Shown: positions 34,822 to 46,713, counted from the first letter of the stretch. The stretch: DNA of 64,000 nt from Sophora flavescens (GCA_030762895.1 CM061065.1:72648200-72712199); one strand, 5' to 3'. The notes: generated by a model not told the origin, from the letters alone. Made by a program: numbers and translations.

Positions 34822-36807
34822 TGAGTTTTGATATTTTGATTAGTACTTATTGATTGTGGTGTGTTTTTTTATAAACAATTATTAAACTTGCGTTAATTAA
34901 TGTATATGTTTTCTTGATCATATTGACTGTGGTGCTTTGGATCGTTAGTACATCATATTTATGTTTTCTATTTATTCAAAAAAAATATTGGTGTATTTTG
35001 TTTATATCAGAAATTAAAAATCAATGGGGTAATAGTTGAAAAACAATATTTGGTCGACATGATTAAGTTACAGGAAAATTATTTTAAAAAAAATCAAAAT
35101 TTGCGACCGAAATAGCGACCGAATATCGGTCACCAAATTAGGTGAGATGAGCATGCGACCAACTATACGGCGACCGAAATATATAAATTTGCGACCGAAA
35201 TACAAGTTCGATCGCTAAACATTTAGCCACCAGGGTTTCTGCTACCCCGTAATTCGGTCGCCAAACTATATAGCAACCGAATTATCATGTTTAGCGACCG
35301 AAATCTTCGGTCGCTAAATAGGTTTTTTTTGTAGTGTAAATGCTAAAGCTAGATAAGCAATCATTTGTGCTTTAAGCAGAGAAGAATTTGAAAAATTTTG
35401 TGCTTGTGAATCTGCAAAAGAAATGTGGGATTCACTAGCTGTTGCTCATGAAGGAACCAGCAAGGTCAAAGAGACCAAAGTCAGCATGTTAGTCATAAAT
35501 TATGAGTTGTTCAAAATGGAAGAAGGAGAGACTATTGTCCAAATGTATGGTATATTTCAAACCATAACTAATGGATTAAATCTCTGGGAAAAATTTACAA
35601 GACCGAGGAACACATTCAAAAGATTTTAAGAAGTCTTCCAAAACAGTGGAGACCTCTTGTAACTGCTGTGTCCCAGGCCAAGGATCTAACAACAATAAAG
35701 CTAGGTGAGCTTCTTGGTAATCTTCAGATCCATGAACAAGAGCTAATTGAAGAAAACAATGGAAAGAAAAACAAATCCATTGCCCTCAAGGCTGACAAGA
35801 AGTCATCTAAAGGAGCAGTCTCGAAAGCTCTCAAAGTAGATGAATCTTCAGAAGAATCTGAAGAATCAAATGAGGATGACTCTGATGATGAAGATGATGA
35901 ACTTTCTCTTTTCACCAGAAATATGAAAAAGATCTGGAAGAAAAGAAACTTCAGAAAGGACAAACCTTTCAGGTGCTTCAACAAAGAAACACACAACAAA
36001 GATGGTAGATCTAATGACAGAAATGTCATTGTGTGCTATGGATGCAAGAAGCTTGGTCACATCAAGGCAGAATGCCCTCAACTCAAGAAGAAAGCTCCCA
36101 AAAAGTTCTTCTGAGGTACATTCTAAAACCTGAGAAATTGAATGATGTCTATGATGAACTATTGGAAGAATCCAACTATATATCTAAAGCTTTCAAATCC
36201 CTCAAGCGACAGTATGTTAAACTCTCAAATGAGTATACACATAAATCTCAAGAGTGTGAGAAGTTAGCTGAAGAGAATAGTAGGCTTAAGACTAAAAATT
36301 CTAAAGCTAAGATCTTAGTTGAAACTCTATCTTCTGAAGAAATTAGACTTCAACAGAAAGTAGAAGAGCTCACCTCAGATCTTGACAAGTTTGTTAATGG
36401 TAGAGATAATCTGACTAAACTTTTGGGAAGTCAGAGGCATTCCCTTAATAAAGAAGGTATAGGTTATTCAAGTCAAGAACATCATAAAGGATCAACAAAG
36501 TTCTCAAAAATAATTGTCAAATCCATGTATGTAAGTTTAAATAAACCTATATGTACCTAATGTGGAAAAGATGGACATTTTATGTCTAAGTGTATCCACA
36601 AAAAGAAAAGGAAGTCTTCACAGACTCCTCATACTAACAGAAAAGGACCCAAGAAAATTTGGGTACCTAGGTCCATGATCATTCCTGTTGCAGACATGCT
36701 TAACAGGACAAAGCAAACACCTATCAAGGTACCTGGACAGTGGATGCTCGTGACATATGACAGGAGAAATGTCTATGTTCCTAGACCTCCAACGTAAGAA
36801 AGGTGGA

Positions 36808-38094
36808 TGTTGAAAATTTTGGCAAGTGTACCAAATCGTACAAGTAATAAAGTGAGAGTAGAGTATCGTTCCCAACGAGGATTGTGTTTCAAGTATCAAC
36901 TTAGCCTAGGCAATAGCTATTTGAACCTATGAATGTCATGTTTGTAGAAGAGTTTTTTATGGATTTTTGATTACAAGTTGTCACAAGAATGAATGCAATG
37001 CAATTAAAGAATGTATTCAATATAGGTAAAAGCGGTTAGGCATCGGAATCCTCTAATTCTTCACTTAATGTAAATTCATTCAGTCCTAATTCCAATTCAT
37101 TCCGCTCAATTGTCATTCAAATCATTAACCTAGATTTATCCCTAATTCCTTAGGTGATAATCCTTTTGTACAAATCAAGAAGCCTAATTCCTTAGGTCAC
37201 TCAAGCATTTGCACAAACATTAAGCATGTGATTCATAAGAATGCATTGAAACATAGTTCTATTCCTAGAATCAACATTCCAAGGGTAATCTACTTCATTT
37301 CCAATCCAATAACCAATTTTCCAATTGTGAGATTGAATCTAACATCAATCTAGAGTTGATCAATCAATAGAAGCATTAAGCATAGAAGCAAATCACTCTA
37401 ATTGAATGAAACAGAATTGACTTCAGAATCAAAATCAATTACATCAAGAATCAAATCAGAATCATCCTAACCTAACCTAAAATATCTAACAGCTCATAGT
37501 AAAAAGGGAAAAACGAGAAGAGAAGAAGAAACTTGAGTGGATGTGAGTGGAGGAAGCCATGGAAGCTCCAAATCTTGTTCCCAAGCTTGGATCTTCAAGG
37601 AAGCAGAGAGAAGATGATGAACCTCGAGTGTGAGAAGTGAAAAATGAGCCGAAAGATCCCTTTCAAATCTGTTCAAAACGAATTTATACTGGGTCGGCTC
37701 GTCTGCCAGCGCTGGGCGCCCAAACGTCTTCTGCTGCTGAATTGCAGAGCTGGGCGCTGCATCATAGAGCTGGGCGCCAGCTTTCTAGAGCTGGGCGCCA
37801 GCTTTCTACCAATTATGCCAGCGCTGGGCGCTGGCCCATGCATTGCAGGATGCAGTTTTCTTCCGTTTCTGTTCGTGCTGAGCGTCCAATTCGAGGGCTG
37901 AGCGCTGGGCTACTATTCCTGCACATTTTCAACCTCTTTTAAGTATATTTTCAATATAAATTGAAATCTAAGTATCAAAACTCTATTCAAATGAATGTGT
38001 ACATTTTCTTATCACTTTTCCTATAATTTCTAGGATTATTTACAAACTCTTTCCTAATTACACTTCCAAACTAACATATTTTACACATTCATCA
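36808..38094 (-). repeat. 3' LTR of E with GCTGGGCGC word array
   Basis: It is bounded by TGTTGAAAA and TTCATCA. At 37,706-37,905 GCTGGGCGC occurs five times and GCTGAGCG twice, several in self-complementary form (GCTGGGCGCCAGC). The minus-strand TATA box lies just downstream at 37,681-37,689. This copy has one more word unit than the other LTR. Confidence 0.9.
37681..37689 (-). promoter_or_regulatory. TATA box of E's LTR
   Basis: The minus strand reads AGTATAAATTCG immediately downstream of the GCTGGGCGC array. The other LTR has the same box at 41,892-41,900. Confidence 0.55.
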
Positions 38095-40084
38095 CAACCC
38101 CAAACTTAGAAATTTTGCTTGTCCTCAAGCAAACAATTAAATTCAAAACAGGGGTGAATGAGATAGATTTTCATGGTCAATTCTCTTGTGAAGCAAATTA
38201 CTCATGCAAGACTTCAATTCCTTGACACTTTTGTAAAATGGACAAGCATCACACAATCATTCATAAATTCCAATTGATCACAAGTTTCATGCTTTAGAAC
38301 AATCAAACATAGTACAAAATTAGCTCCATTGAATGCACAAAATTATCCCTTGCAACCTCTCTGTTTAAGTGTTTCACACATCCTCACTTGGTCATGTTTG
38401 CTCTCAATTCCAATCATCATGCATTCCCCAATCCTAATCTTGATAAGATGCTAGGAACACACATCACAAATGCCAATGCAACACATATCATGAGGTCTTT
38501 TATTTGGATGTAATGGGGCTTAGGTACGGGTGGATGAGAATAAGGATATATATGCTATGCTACTTTGGCTTCAAGGACTATTTGGACTCTTTTGGAATTT
38601 TCACTTGCCTAGTCTAGCTACAAGCACATAAGCACACAATTTGTGCTATTTCCTTTTTATTCATTTCCAACTATTTCTTTTTCTCTTTTTCTCTTGTTGC
38701 TTCTTGTTTTAATTTTCTTTTCTTTCTATTTTGCCTTTTTCTTTCTTTGTATACTTTCTCTTTCCTTTTCCTCTTTTTGGCTTTTTATATTTTTCTTTTT
38801 TTCTTTTTCAGTTTTTATTTTTCATTTTTTTTTCTAGTAGGCATCTTTAGTGGCCTACTTACCACCCCAAACTTTATTTGCTTGCTTGTCCCTAAGCAAG
38901 AGAACAACCCCAAACTTAAGTCCAAACATTCCTCTAAGCTTAAGTAGTGGGACAAAATGGTTTTTTCGCTTTTTGGCTTGTAATGTACGATCATACCAAG
39001 AAAAATAGGCCAAGGCTCAATTGGGCTTAACAATGGAAAATGATAGGTTGGCAATTATGGCACCAAGCTTAAACAAAGAATTATTGCCTCAATCATTCAT
39101 GCATATCCAAGAACATTGCAACAATGACAAGCATTCAAGGCAAGAAAAGGTGAGAACATGCAAGTGATGGACAATCACACATGAAAGAAATCAAGTCATC
39201 TGGATAATGTGCCAGAGCATTTGGGCTCAAAAGCTCACAGTTTATGGTGATGTGCAAGAGAAAATCCATGCATTCAACATTGCATCAATTATAGCATGAA
39301 AAATTGTCACAAACAATTCACAAGGATCAACGGTTTCAATGAAATCATATGCCCAGCAAGTATAAAATGCATCATGTTAGAAATTTCAGTCAAGCAAAAG
39401 TTCTATGCTCACTAGAGAATCTACACAAGAATCCATTCAACACAAGTTGTGCAATATATGCAAGTTTGGGCAATTTATTCCTACAACTAACTAACAAATG
39501 AAAGAGTGCAAAGAAAATTAATAGAGTTCAGAACACCCCCTTTCTTCTGCACACTGGATGAGTATGTGAAATTATTATTTTTTAATTTAATTTAATTTAT
39601 TTTTTTATTTTTTTATTTTTTGATTTTTTGATTTTTCATTAATTCCAGCGCTCAGCCTCCACTTGGGCGCCCAGCTCTGGCTGCCTAGCGCCCAGCTCTA
39701 GCTGTCTAGGAGCTACAGAAATGTGCATCGCTCGTCCTTCCTGCGGAACGCCCAGCGCCACTCATCCTGGTAGTCTCTGACTTTTCCTACGCTGGGCGTC
39801 AAGCTGAGCGCCCAGCGCCTGTGCAGGGCCATTTTCACCATTCTAGTGTGTCATTTCTCCCCTTCCTTTGCTCCACTTTCCTTAGATGTGCCTGTACAAA
39901 AATTTAAACCAATTCCACCACATTAAATGGTTTACACATCAAGGAACCACTCAATAACTCAATGAACTACTTATTTTTCATGCTAAGGAAAAAAAAAATT
40001 GAAAGAAATGCAAGAAGAAGATGCTTGGGTTGCCTCCCAAGTAGCGCTTCTTTAACGTCACTAGCTTGACATATTGTCACCCCA
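38095..40084 (-). other. non-coding interior of E
   Basis: No believable gene is present. The stretch includes a 200-base T/C-rich tract (38,640-38,840), two CCCCAAACTT motifs next to TTGCTTGTCC (38,096 and 38,870) that look like duplicated polypurine-tract regions of Athila-like elements, and a second cluster of GCGCCCAGC words at 39,646-39,830. GGTTGCCTCCCAAGTAGCGC at 40,028 is also found, inverted, in T2 (55,004-55,025). Confidence 0.6.
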
Positions 40085-40822
40085 TTAGGGTGGATGATAT
40101 GATAAAAAGAAAATTTCATCCTTCCGCTTCCTTCTTTTAGGTAACAATCCCATATATTTGGCATAGGGACAAGAATGTTCCCATGCTCCAACAAGTAAGC
40201 ATTTGGGATATGTGTTCCCCCATTTTTGAAGCATGTACAACTTATTATGTGGAGGACTCTTCTCTTTGATCACCAAGGGTTGAGTCTTAGTCATATGAAT
40301 CTCTTCTTGTATCACCCTTGGTTTCTCTTCAATGTCACTGTTTTTGTTTTTCTGTTTTTCATCTACTCCTAAATCTACACTTTCTTTTTGTTTTTCATCC
40401 ACCACCTCTCTTAAGTCATGTTCACTGTTCATTTCTACAAGCACATCTTCTTCTTGCTCAACCATTTCCCAAACACGTGACTCTTGCTCTGCTACCAACT
40501 CTTTATTTTTCTGCACAAAACAACCCAATTGCTTAGATAGTGTCTCAACTTGAATCTCAAGATTCTTGATTGAAGCTTGTGTGTTCTTAAAATTCGCATG
40601 AGTAGCTTCAATGAATTGAATTAAAACATTTTCAAGGTTGGGCATTCTATCTAGTGACTCATTGGATTGATGGTGATGTGGTGCATCTTGCTCCCACATG
40701 AGGTCCTTCATGTAATAAACCCCCTCATTTGCATTGAGTTTCACCTCACACTCTTCAAATTTATGGTATGCACCACAAAAATCACATGTAGGTCGCAGTG
40801 GTTTCATTGCCTTCACTTGCAT
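40085..40822 (-). CDS. E gag-like protein (Athila type), 245 aa
   Basis: A single open frame starts MQVKAMKPLRPTCDFCGA. Residues 13-25 form a C-x2-C-x3-H-x4-C knuckle-like motif (CDFCGAYHKFEEC), as in Athila gag proteins. It is followed by a predicted coiled-coil segment around FKNTQASIKNLEIQVETLSK and an acidic, Lys/Glu-rich tail. A capsid-like N-terminal domain is missing, so this is the C-terminal half of an Athila-type gag. It would bind RNA if expressed. The frame is intact, in line with the young age of E, but no other retroviral protein is encoded, so mobilisation needed a helper. Confidence 0.65.
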   Translation of the reverse strand: MQVKAMKPLRPTCDFCGAYHKFEECEVKLNANEGVYYMKDLMWEQDAPHHHQSNESLDRMPNLENVLIQFIEATHANFKNTQASIKNLEIQVETLSKQLGCFVQKNKELVAEQESRVWEMVEQEEDVLVEMNSEHDLREVVDEKQKESVDLGVDEKQKNKNSDIEEKPRVIQEEIHMTKTQPLVIKEKSPPHNKLYMLQKWGNTYPKCLLVGAWEHSCPYAKYMGLLPKRRKRKDEIFFLSYHPP

Positions 40823-40992
40823 GAACTATAATAATGAAGGATAGTGGATACTTTCCTCACAAAACAGAAATCCAAAGCAAGGAAAAGATGAGAATATCCA
40901 ATATATCAAGTATTCAAACAAAAACAGAAAATAAACACTAAAAAAAATGTTCAAATTAACAATGCCTTTGCTTCGTTGATATTGAAATCAAC

Positions 40993-41012
40993 AATCCCCG
41001 GCAACGGCGCCA
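40993..41012 (-). promoter_or_regulatory. primer-binding site of E (tRNA-Asp type)
   Basis: The minus strand reads TGGCGCCGTTGCCGGGGATT, matching the 3' end of plant tRNA-Asp, the usual primer of Athila-like elements. Six bases separate it from the LTR. Confidence 0.85.
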
Positions 41013-41018
41013 AAAACT

Positions 41019-42264
41019 TGTTGAAAAATTTGGCAAGTGTACCAAATCGTACAAGTAATAAAGTGAGAGTAGAGTATCGTTCCCAACGAGGATTGTGTTT
41101 CAAGTATCAACTTAGCCGAGGCAATAGCTATTTGAACCTATGAATATCATGTTTGTAGAAGAGTTTTTTATGGATTTTTGATTACAAGTTGTCACAAGAA
41201 TGAATGCAATGCAATTAAAGAATGTATTCAATATAGGTAAAAGCGGTTAGGCATCGGAATCCTCTAATTCTTCACTTAATGTAAATTCATTCAGTCCTAA
41301 TTCCAATTCATTCCACTCAATTGTCATTCAAATCATTAACCTAGATTTATCCCTAATTCCTTAGGTGATAATCCTTTTGTACAAATCAAGAAGCCTAATT
41401 CCTTAGGTCACTCAAGCATTTGCACAAACATTAAGCATGTGATTCATAAGAATGCATTGAAACATAGTTCTATTCCTAGAATCAACATTCCAATGGTAAT
41501 CTACTTCATTTCCAATCCAATAACCAATTTTCCAATTGTGAGATTGAATCTAACATCAATCTAGAGTTGATCAATCAATAGAAGCATTAAGCATAGAAGC
41601 AAATCACTCTAATTGAATGAAACAGAATTGACTTCAGAATCAAAATCAATTACATCAAGAATCAAATCAGAATCATCCTAACCTAACCTAAAATATCTAA
41701 CAGCTCATAGTAAAAAGGGAAAAACAAGAAGAGAAGAAGAAACTTGAGTGGATGTGAGTGGAGGAAGCCATGTAAGCTCCAAATCTTGTTCCCAAGCTTG
41801 GATCTTCAAGGAAGCAGAGAGAAGATGATGAACCTCGAGTGTGAGAAGTGAAAAATGAGCCGAAAGATCCCTTTCAAATCTGTTCAAAACGAATTTATAC
41901 TGGGTCAGCTCGTCTGCCAGCGCTGGGCGCCCAAACGTCTTCTGCTGCTGAATTGCAGAGCTGGGCGCCAGCTTTCTACCAATTATGCCAGCGCTGGGCG
42001 CTGGCCCATGCATTGCAGGATGCAGTTTTCTTCCGTTTTCATTCGTCTTTGAGCGCCCATTCGAGGGCTGAGCGCTGGGCTACTATTCCTGCACATTTTC
42101 AACCTCTTTTAAGTATATTTTCAATATAAATTGAAATCTAAGTATCAAAACTCTATTCAAATGAATGTGTACATTTTCTTATCACTTTTCCTATAATTTC
42201 TAGGATTATTTACAAACTCTTTCCTAATTACACTTCCAAACTAACATATTTTACACATTCATCA
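41019..42264 (-). repeat. 5' LTR of E
   Basis: It matches the left LTR along its length. The GCTGGGCGC array (41,917-42,075) is 41 bp shorter because one word unit is missing. TATA is at 41,892-41,900 on the minus strand. Confidence 0.9.
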
Positions 42265-43619
42265 GTGGACATGTAACTTTTGGTGCCAATCAGAAAGTAA
42301 AAGTTGTTGGTGTAGGTAAAATTGGTGGTAACCTCCCTTGCCTATTATTTGTGATGTTTTATTTGTGAAAGGGTTGAAACATAATCTGCTTAGCATAAGT
42401 CAATTGTGTGATAGTGGATTTTCTGTATCCTTTTCTAAGGATGCATGCATAGTTAATGACAGTAGTAGAAAGACCCTCTTTTCTGATAAAAGGTAAAACA
42501 ATCTGTATAAGATTGACCTATCTGAACTTTCATATCAAAGTGTAACTGTCTTTATGTCTAAAGAGGATGAAAAGTGGCTATGGCATAAGAAACTAGGACA
42601 TATTAGTATGAAACAAATTTCTAAATTGAAAAGGCATAACCTTGTGAAAGGATTTCCTAATATTTCCTTTAAGAAAAATGTTTGGTGTGATGCATGTTAG
42701 AGATGTAAACAAGTAAAATAAAGTTTCAAGTCTAAGAAAGAAGTCACCTCCTCTAGACCTTTGCAATTGTTACACATGGATCTGTTTGGACCAGTCAGTG
42801 TAGCTAGCCTAAGTGGAAAGAAATATGGTTTTGTTATAGTTGATGACAATTCTAGATTTACATGGGGTACTCTTCTTAACCCACAAGGATGAGTCTTATA
42901 AGGTCTTTACAGTATTCAGTAAAAGTAAAAAATGAGCAGGGTTTTTGTATCTCTGCTATAGAAGTGACCATGGGGAAGAATTTGAAAATGAGCAGTTCAA
43001 ACTGTTTTGTGAGGAAAATGGTATTTCTCACAATTTCTCTGCACCTAGAACTCCACATCAAAATGGAGTGGTTGAGAGAAAGAACATATCTCTTCAAGAG
43101 ATGGGAAAAACAATGCTAAATGAAAATAATCTCCTTAAGTACTTCTGGACAGAAGCCATTAACACTGCTTGTTATGTGCAAAACAGAATTCTGGTTAGAC
43201 CTATCCTAAATAAGACTCCTTATGAATTGTGGAAAGGTAGAAAACTCAACATATCATATTATCATGGATTTGGATGTGAATGTTATATTCTTAACACAAA
43301 AGATTATCTTGGTAAATTTGACTCCAAAGTAGATAAAGGCATATTCATTGGATATTTTGAAATGTCCAAAGCTTTTAGAATCTTTAGCTTTAGAACTTCT
43401 GTAGTAGAAGAATCAATTAATGTAAAGTTTAATAATAGTTTGAAGACTGATAGGGAACTATCAGATCTAGAAGATGATATTGCAGGTATTGAATTTAATC
43501 CTACAGTGGATGATTCTTCAGACAAGTCAAAAGTAGATGTGTCTGAAAATCAGACAAGTGCTGATATGTCTAAAACTCATAATGAGAAGGAAGACTGGTA
43601 ATTCAAGACCTATCATCCA

Positions 43620-45220
43620 GAAGATCTTATCATTAGAAGTCCATCTCAAGGAGTTAGAACCAGATCTGCTTTCAATGAAAACAACAACATGGCCTTCATA
43701 TCAGATTTGGAACCTAAAAAGATTGAAGAAGTCGTACAAGATGAAAGTTGGATTCTAGCCATGCAAGAAGAATTAAATCAGTTCAAGAGAAATGATGTTT
43801 GGACTCTAGTTTCTAAACCCAGAGATAAGTCTGTTATTGGAACCAGATGGGTATTTAGAAACAAACTGGATGAAGATGGAAAAATGGTAAGAAACAAAGC
43901 AAGACTAGTTGCTCGAGGGTATAATCAACAGAAAGGTATTGATTTTACTGAGACCTTTGTACCTGTAGCTAGATTAGAAGCAATTAGAATTCTCATGTCT
44001 TATGCTACACAACATGATATAACTCTTTATCAAATGGATGTTAAAAGTGCATTTCTAGATGGGATAATTGAGGAGGAAGTTTATGTCAAGAAACCTTTTA
44101 GGTTGAGGATTCAGAAAATCCTCACCATGTCTTTAAGATTAAGAAAGTTTTGTATGGACTCAAACAAGCTCCTAGAGCTTGGTATGATAGGTTAAGCACA
44201 TATCTAATGGAAAATAAATTCATTAGAGGAAAAGTAGACACTACACTTTTCAAGAAATGCTCAAAGAAAGATTTCATAGTAGTACATATTTATGTAGATG
44301 ATATTATATTTGGTGCTACTAATGGAAAGCTCTACAAAGAGTTCTCTGAGTTGATACAGAATGAATTTGAGATAAGCATGATGGGAGAATTGAAGTTCTT
44401 CCTTGGTCTTCAAATAAAACAGACAAGTGATGGAATCTATATCCATCAATAAAAGTACACCAAGGAGCTTCTGAAAAAGTATAAAATGGAAAATTCCAAG
44501 CCTATGAGCACTCCTATGCATCCATCAGTTATTCTAAACAAGGATGAGGAAGGTAAAAAGGTAGATCAAACTGTCTACCAAGGTATGATTGGATCTCTTC
44601 TATACTTAACTGCTGGCAGACCTGATATTCAATTCAGTGTTTGTCTATGTGCTAGATTTCAATCAGATCCTAAGGAATCCCATCATAAGGCTGTTAAAAG
44701 AATTTTCAGATATTTAATTGGAACCACTAACCTTAGTTTATTCTACAAGAAATCTGAAGATTTCAGGTTAGTTGGATTCTGTGATGCTGATTTTGCTGGA
44801 GATAGAATTGATAGAAAAAGAACCAGTGGAGGATGCCACTTCATTGGAGAAAATATGATCTCTTGGTCAAGTAAAAGGCAAAGCACGATAGCTCTCTCAA
44901 CTATTGAAGCGGAGTACATATCTGCAGCAAGTTGTTGTTCACAACTGCTTTGGGTAAAATATCAACTTGACGATTATTCAATGTTTGAGCATAATATACC
45001 TATTTGGTGTGATAATACCAGTTTTATCAACTTGTCTAAGAATTCCATACAGCACTCTAGAGTAAAGCATATATAAATAAAGCATCATTTTATTAGAGAT
45101 TATGTGCAAAAAGGTGCTTTTGAAATTAAGTTTGTGATCACTGAGTATCAATGGGCAGACATCTTTACTAAACCTCTAAGTGAAGATAGATTTATTTTTA
45201 TTAGGAGGAATCTTAATATG
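43620..45220 (+). pseudogene. D pol: reverse transcriptase and RNase H
   Basis: The RT frame from 43,689 (MAFISDLEPKKIEEVVQD) holds GTRWVFRNKLDEDG, QMDVKSAFLDG and, after a frameshift near 44,095, VLYGLKQAPRAWYDRL and the palm motif YVDD at 44,290-44,301. An in-frame TAA follows at about 44,450. RNase H comes next with its acidic residues kept: DADFAGD (near 44,780), STIEAEY (near 44,900), WCDNTS (near 45,005), then HHFIRDY. Another TAA is near 45,074. The end was NMHNVSE and stop, now split by solo LTR T0. About 1.6 kb remains largely readable, so D is younger or better preserved than A. Confidence 0.9.
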
Positions 45221-46274
45221 TGATAGAACGATCCCTATGTTCAATTTAATTTCTTTGTCAACCTGGAACCCTCAATTATCCTAATGTCACTTCCGATTTT
45301 CAAAAGGAATCATCTACGATTCCAAGTTGTCAATTTCCCAATCTATTCAACCCACAATTAGATTTATTAAGTTCTTGGTTCCCTATAACGATTACACCGC
45401 TTTCCTATTCTATCCCTAGCAATATTCAAATGATGTTCTTAATTCAAGTCCTAAGCACGAATTGCCTCCCAGCCTCAACGAACTAGACTAGTTAACTATT
45501 GGCCACATGATTAACGCAAACAAAACAGAATTAAGAAACAAGAAAAGAGACAAGGGTATAAGAAAATATTACTTGATTAAACTATGCCATCAAAGTTGGC
45601 TTCATTGTTCCCTTAGAAAAAGGGATTAGTTCCTCATAGAGACGAAAACAACGAACAAAGTAATGAAAGCATTCATCCTTCAAGAAACTGACTTAAAACA
45701 CACTACACAACTCCAAGCAAACTAGGATTACAACTCACAATCAAAAACTGCCCCTTCTGACCTAAAACAAGCTATTTATAAAATTTGGGATCTACGTACG
45801 CTCGCGGGGCGAGCAAGGAATCGCGAGGGGAATCTTAAGTCGACACTAGTTCAAATATGGATGTCTCGCGAGGCGAGACAGAATAGCCTTCAATTCACTG
45901 AGTCTGGCTAGCGAGGCAACCACTGCCTCGACGAGGTTGAATGGCTACCTGTTCCTGCTTAATCTGCTCCTCTGGCTCACGAGGCGAGCTTCTGTAAGCG
46001 AGGAGAATGGCCAATTTTTTCCTTTTTGCTTGTTTTCTTCTTTTTTCCTAGCTTCCTCGAGCTTCGCTTTTAACCTGAAATTAAAAGTAGCATTAAATGC
46101 TTTATTTTGATAAGAAAATAGAAAAAAATTACTAAAAAATATTCCTAAGACTCAAAAATATTGCTTGTGAACAATTAAAGTCAAATTTGGGTTAAAATGA
46201 GAATGAACTCGCACAATTGGTATCAAAATGAAGGTCTTTCCAGTCATAAAACTAGATGAACCAATGGTTGATCA
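45221..46274 (-). mobile_element. T0: solo LTR of the T family
   Basis: It is flanked by a perfect ATATG duplication (45,216-45,220 and 46,275-46,279). On the minus strand it begins TGATCAACCATTGGTTCATC and ends GTTCTATCA. It aligns with the LTRs of T1 and shares the layout of T2: terminal inverted repeat, GC-rich words (GCGAGGCGAG, TCGCGAGG; 45,795-46,080), then the TATA box TTTTATAAATAG at 45,772-45,783. No interior is left, so it arose by LTR-LTR recombination. Confidence 0.85.
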
Positions 46275-46320
46275 ATATGCATAATGTGTCTGAATGAGTG
46301 TATGCTGATATGTCTGAAAA

Positions 46321-46405
46321 TTTACTTGTCTAAATTTTATATGCTTGACTCGTCTATTTTCTTTATGTTTCACTCGTCTACTTTAGCAAAGAGTCTGATG
46401 ACATG
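46321..46405 (+). promoter_or_regulatory. U3-like word cluster before D ORF3
   Basis: TTACTTGTCTAAA, GACTCGTCTA (46,347-46,356), CACTCGTCTA (46,371-46,380) and TGATGACATGG (46,395-46,405) repeat the words of D's U3. CACGTG follows near 46,440. The leader to the ORF3 start at 46,714 is pyrimidine-rich near its end (CTCTCTCTGATTTCTC). I see no clear TATA box. This is a candidate internal promoter. Confidence 0.4.
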
Positions 46406-46713
46406 GCTAAAAGCACTCAGTGCTAACCCTGACTGAGACACGTGTACATTGCAAAATTTCCCTCCTTTTCTTAAAAAAAACCTTTCATTCTTAACAACTG
46501 TATTTTCAAAAAGTTATTGCTAATTATGTCAATAATCTCTCTCCTTGTTCCCAACGCAAAAAAGCACTCAATCGTTTTATCAAAAGAAACCCGTGTCGTT
46601 TCAAAACTTCCCACTCACAATCTTTTGCTCACAACCTCTCTCTGATTTCTCTTCGTCTTCAACCTCTCAAAACCTTTCATCTCCAAAACCCTAAACTCTA
46701 CTCCTCTGAATCA

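Larger units (their letters stand above)
31779..35336 (+). mobile_element. element G: CACTA transposon carrying a B3-domain gene
   Basis: The termini are CACTACAAAAAAAAGG and, inverted, CACTACAAAAAAAACC, with a perfect 3-bp duplication TAA on both sides (31,776-31,778 and 35,337-35,339). Subterminal regions of 0.4 kb (left) and 0.25 kb (right) are packed with TAGCGACCGAA/TTCGGTCGCTA words in both orientations. No transposase is present, so it is non-autonomous. Between the subterminal arrays lies a transcript-like unit: a CT-rich leader, introns and the B3-domain gene at 34,433-34,821. It is inserted in D's gag. Confidence 0.9.
31535..36630 (+). pseudogene. D gag: coiled-coil nucleocapsid-like protein, split by CACTA element G
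   Basis: The start is placed at the ATG at 31,535 (MEGEASTRKNHAGEG), 64 bases after the LTR and matching A's gag start. The N-terminal DUF4219/UBN2-type part (YFNAEDYIYWKEKMK) stops at 31,774, just before element G. The frame resumes at 35,340 (NAKAR), then a frameshift near 35,590. An acidic Ser/Glu/Asp stretch lies at about 35,840-35,900. An intact CCHC knuckle CYGCKKLGHIKAEC is at 36,036-36,077. A stop follows at 36,112, then a coiled coil (36,160-36,420) and a second knuckle CT*CGKDGHFMSKC near 36,552-36,594 whose third residue is a stop. Inactive. Confidence 0.8.
36808..42264 (-). mobile_element. element E: Athila-like gag-only LTR element (TR-GAG type)
   Basis: It is flanked by a perfect GTGGA duplication (36,803-36,807 and 42,265-42,269). 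The LTRs are 36,808-38,094 and 41,019-42,264. I count roughly 12-15 base differences plus one 41-bp length change, so it inserted recently. The tRNA-Asp-type PBS next to the right LTR and AAGTTTGGGG beside the left LTR give minus orientation. The only coding region is a gag-like ORF; there is no protease, RT or integrase. Confidence 0.9.
36640..43601 (+). pseudogene. D pol: protease and integrase, split by element E
   Basis: The protease active site is YLDSGCSRHMTGE, with catalytic Asp at 36,736-36,738. The frame runs to 36,807, is interrupted by E, and resumes at 42,265 with GHVTFGANQKVKVVGVGKIG. The GAG_pre-integrase region (HKKLGHISMKQISKLK, CDAC) is near 42,585-42,720. The integrase D-D-E lies in MDLFGP (near 42,777), RSDHGEEFEN (near 42,960) and NGVVERKN (near 43,070), all three residues kept. 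There are in-frame stops near 42,496, 42,700 and 42,718 and a frameshift around 42,890-42,945. The last frame ends at a TAA near 43,599. Confidence 0.85.

Noticed and set aside
37637..37942. Frames across the GCTGGGCGC array in E (also 41,705-42,129)
   Set aside because: They are LTR sequence, repeated in both LTRs, with no protein family resemblance.
38643..38947. Phe/Leu/Ser-rich frames that look like membrane proteins
   Set aside because: They come from a T/C-rich non-coding tract in E's interior.
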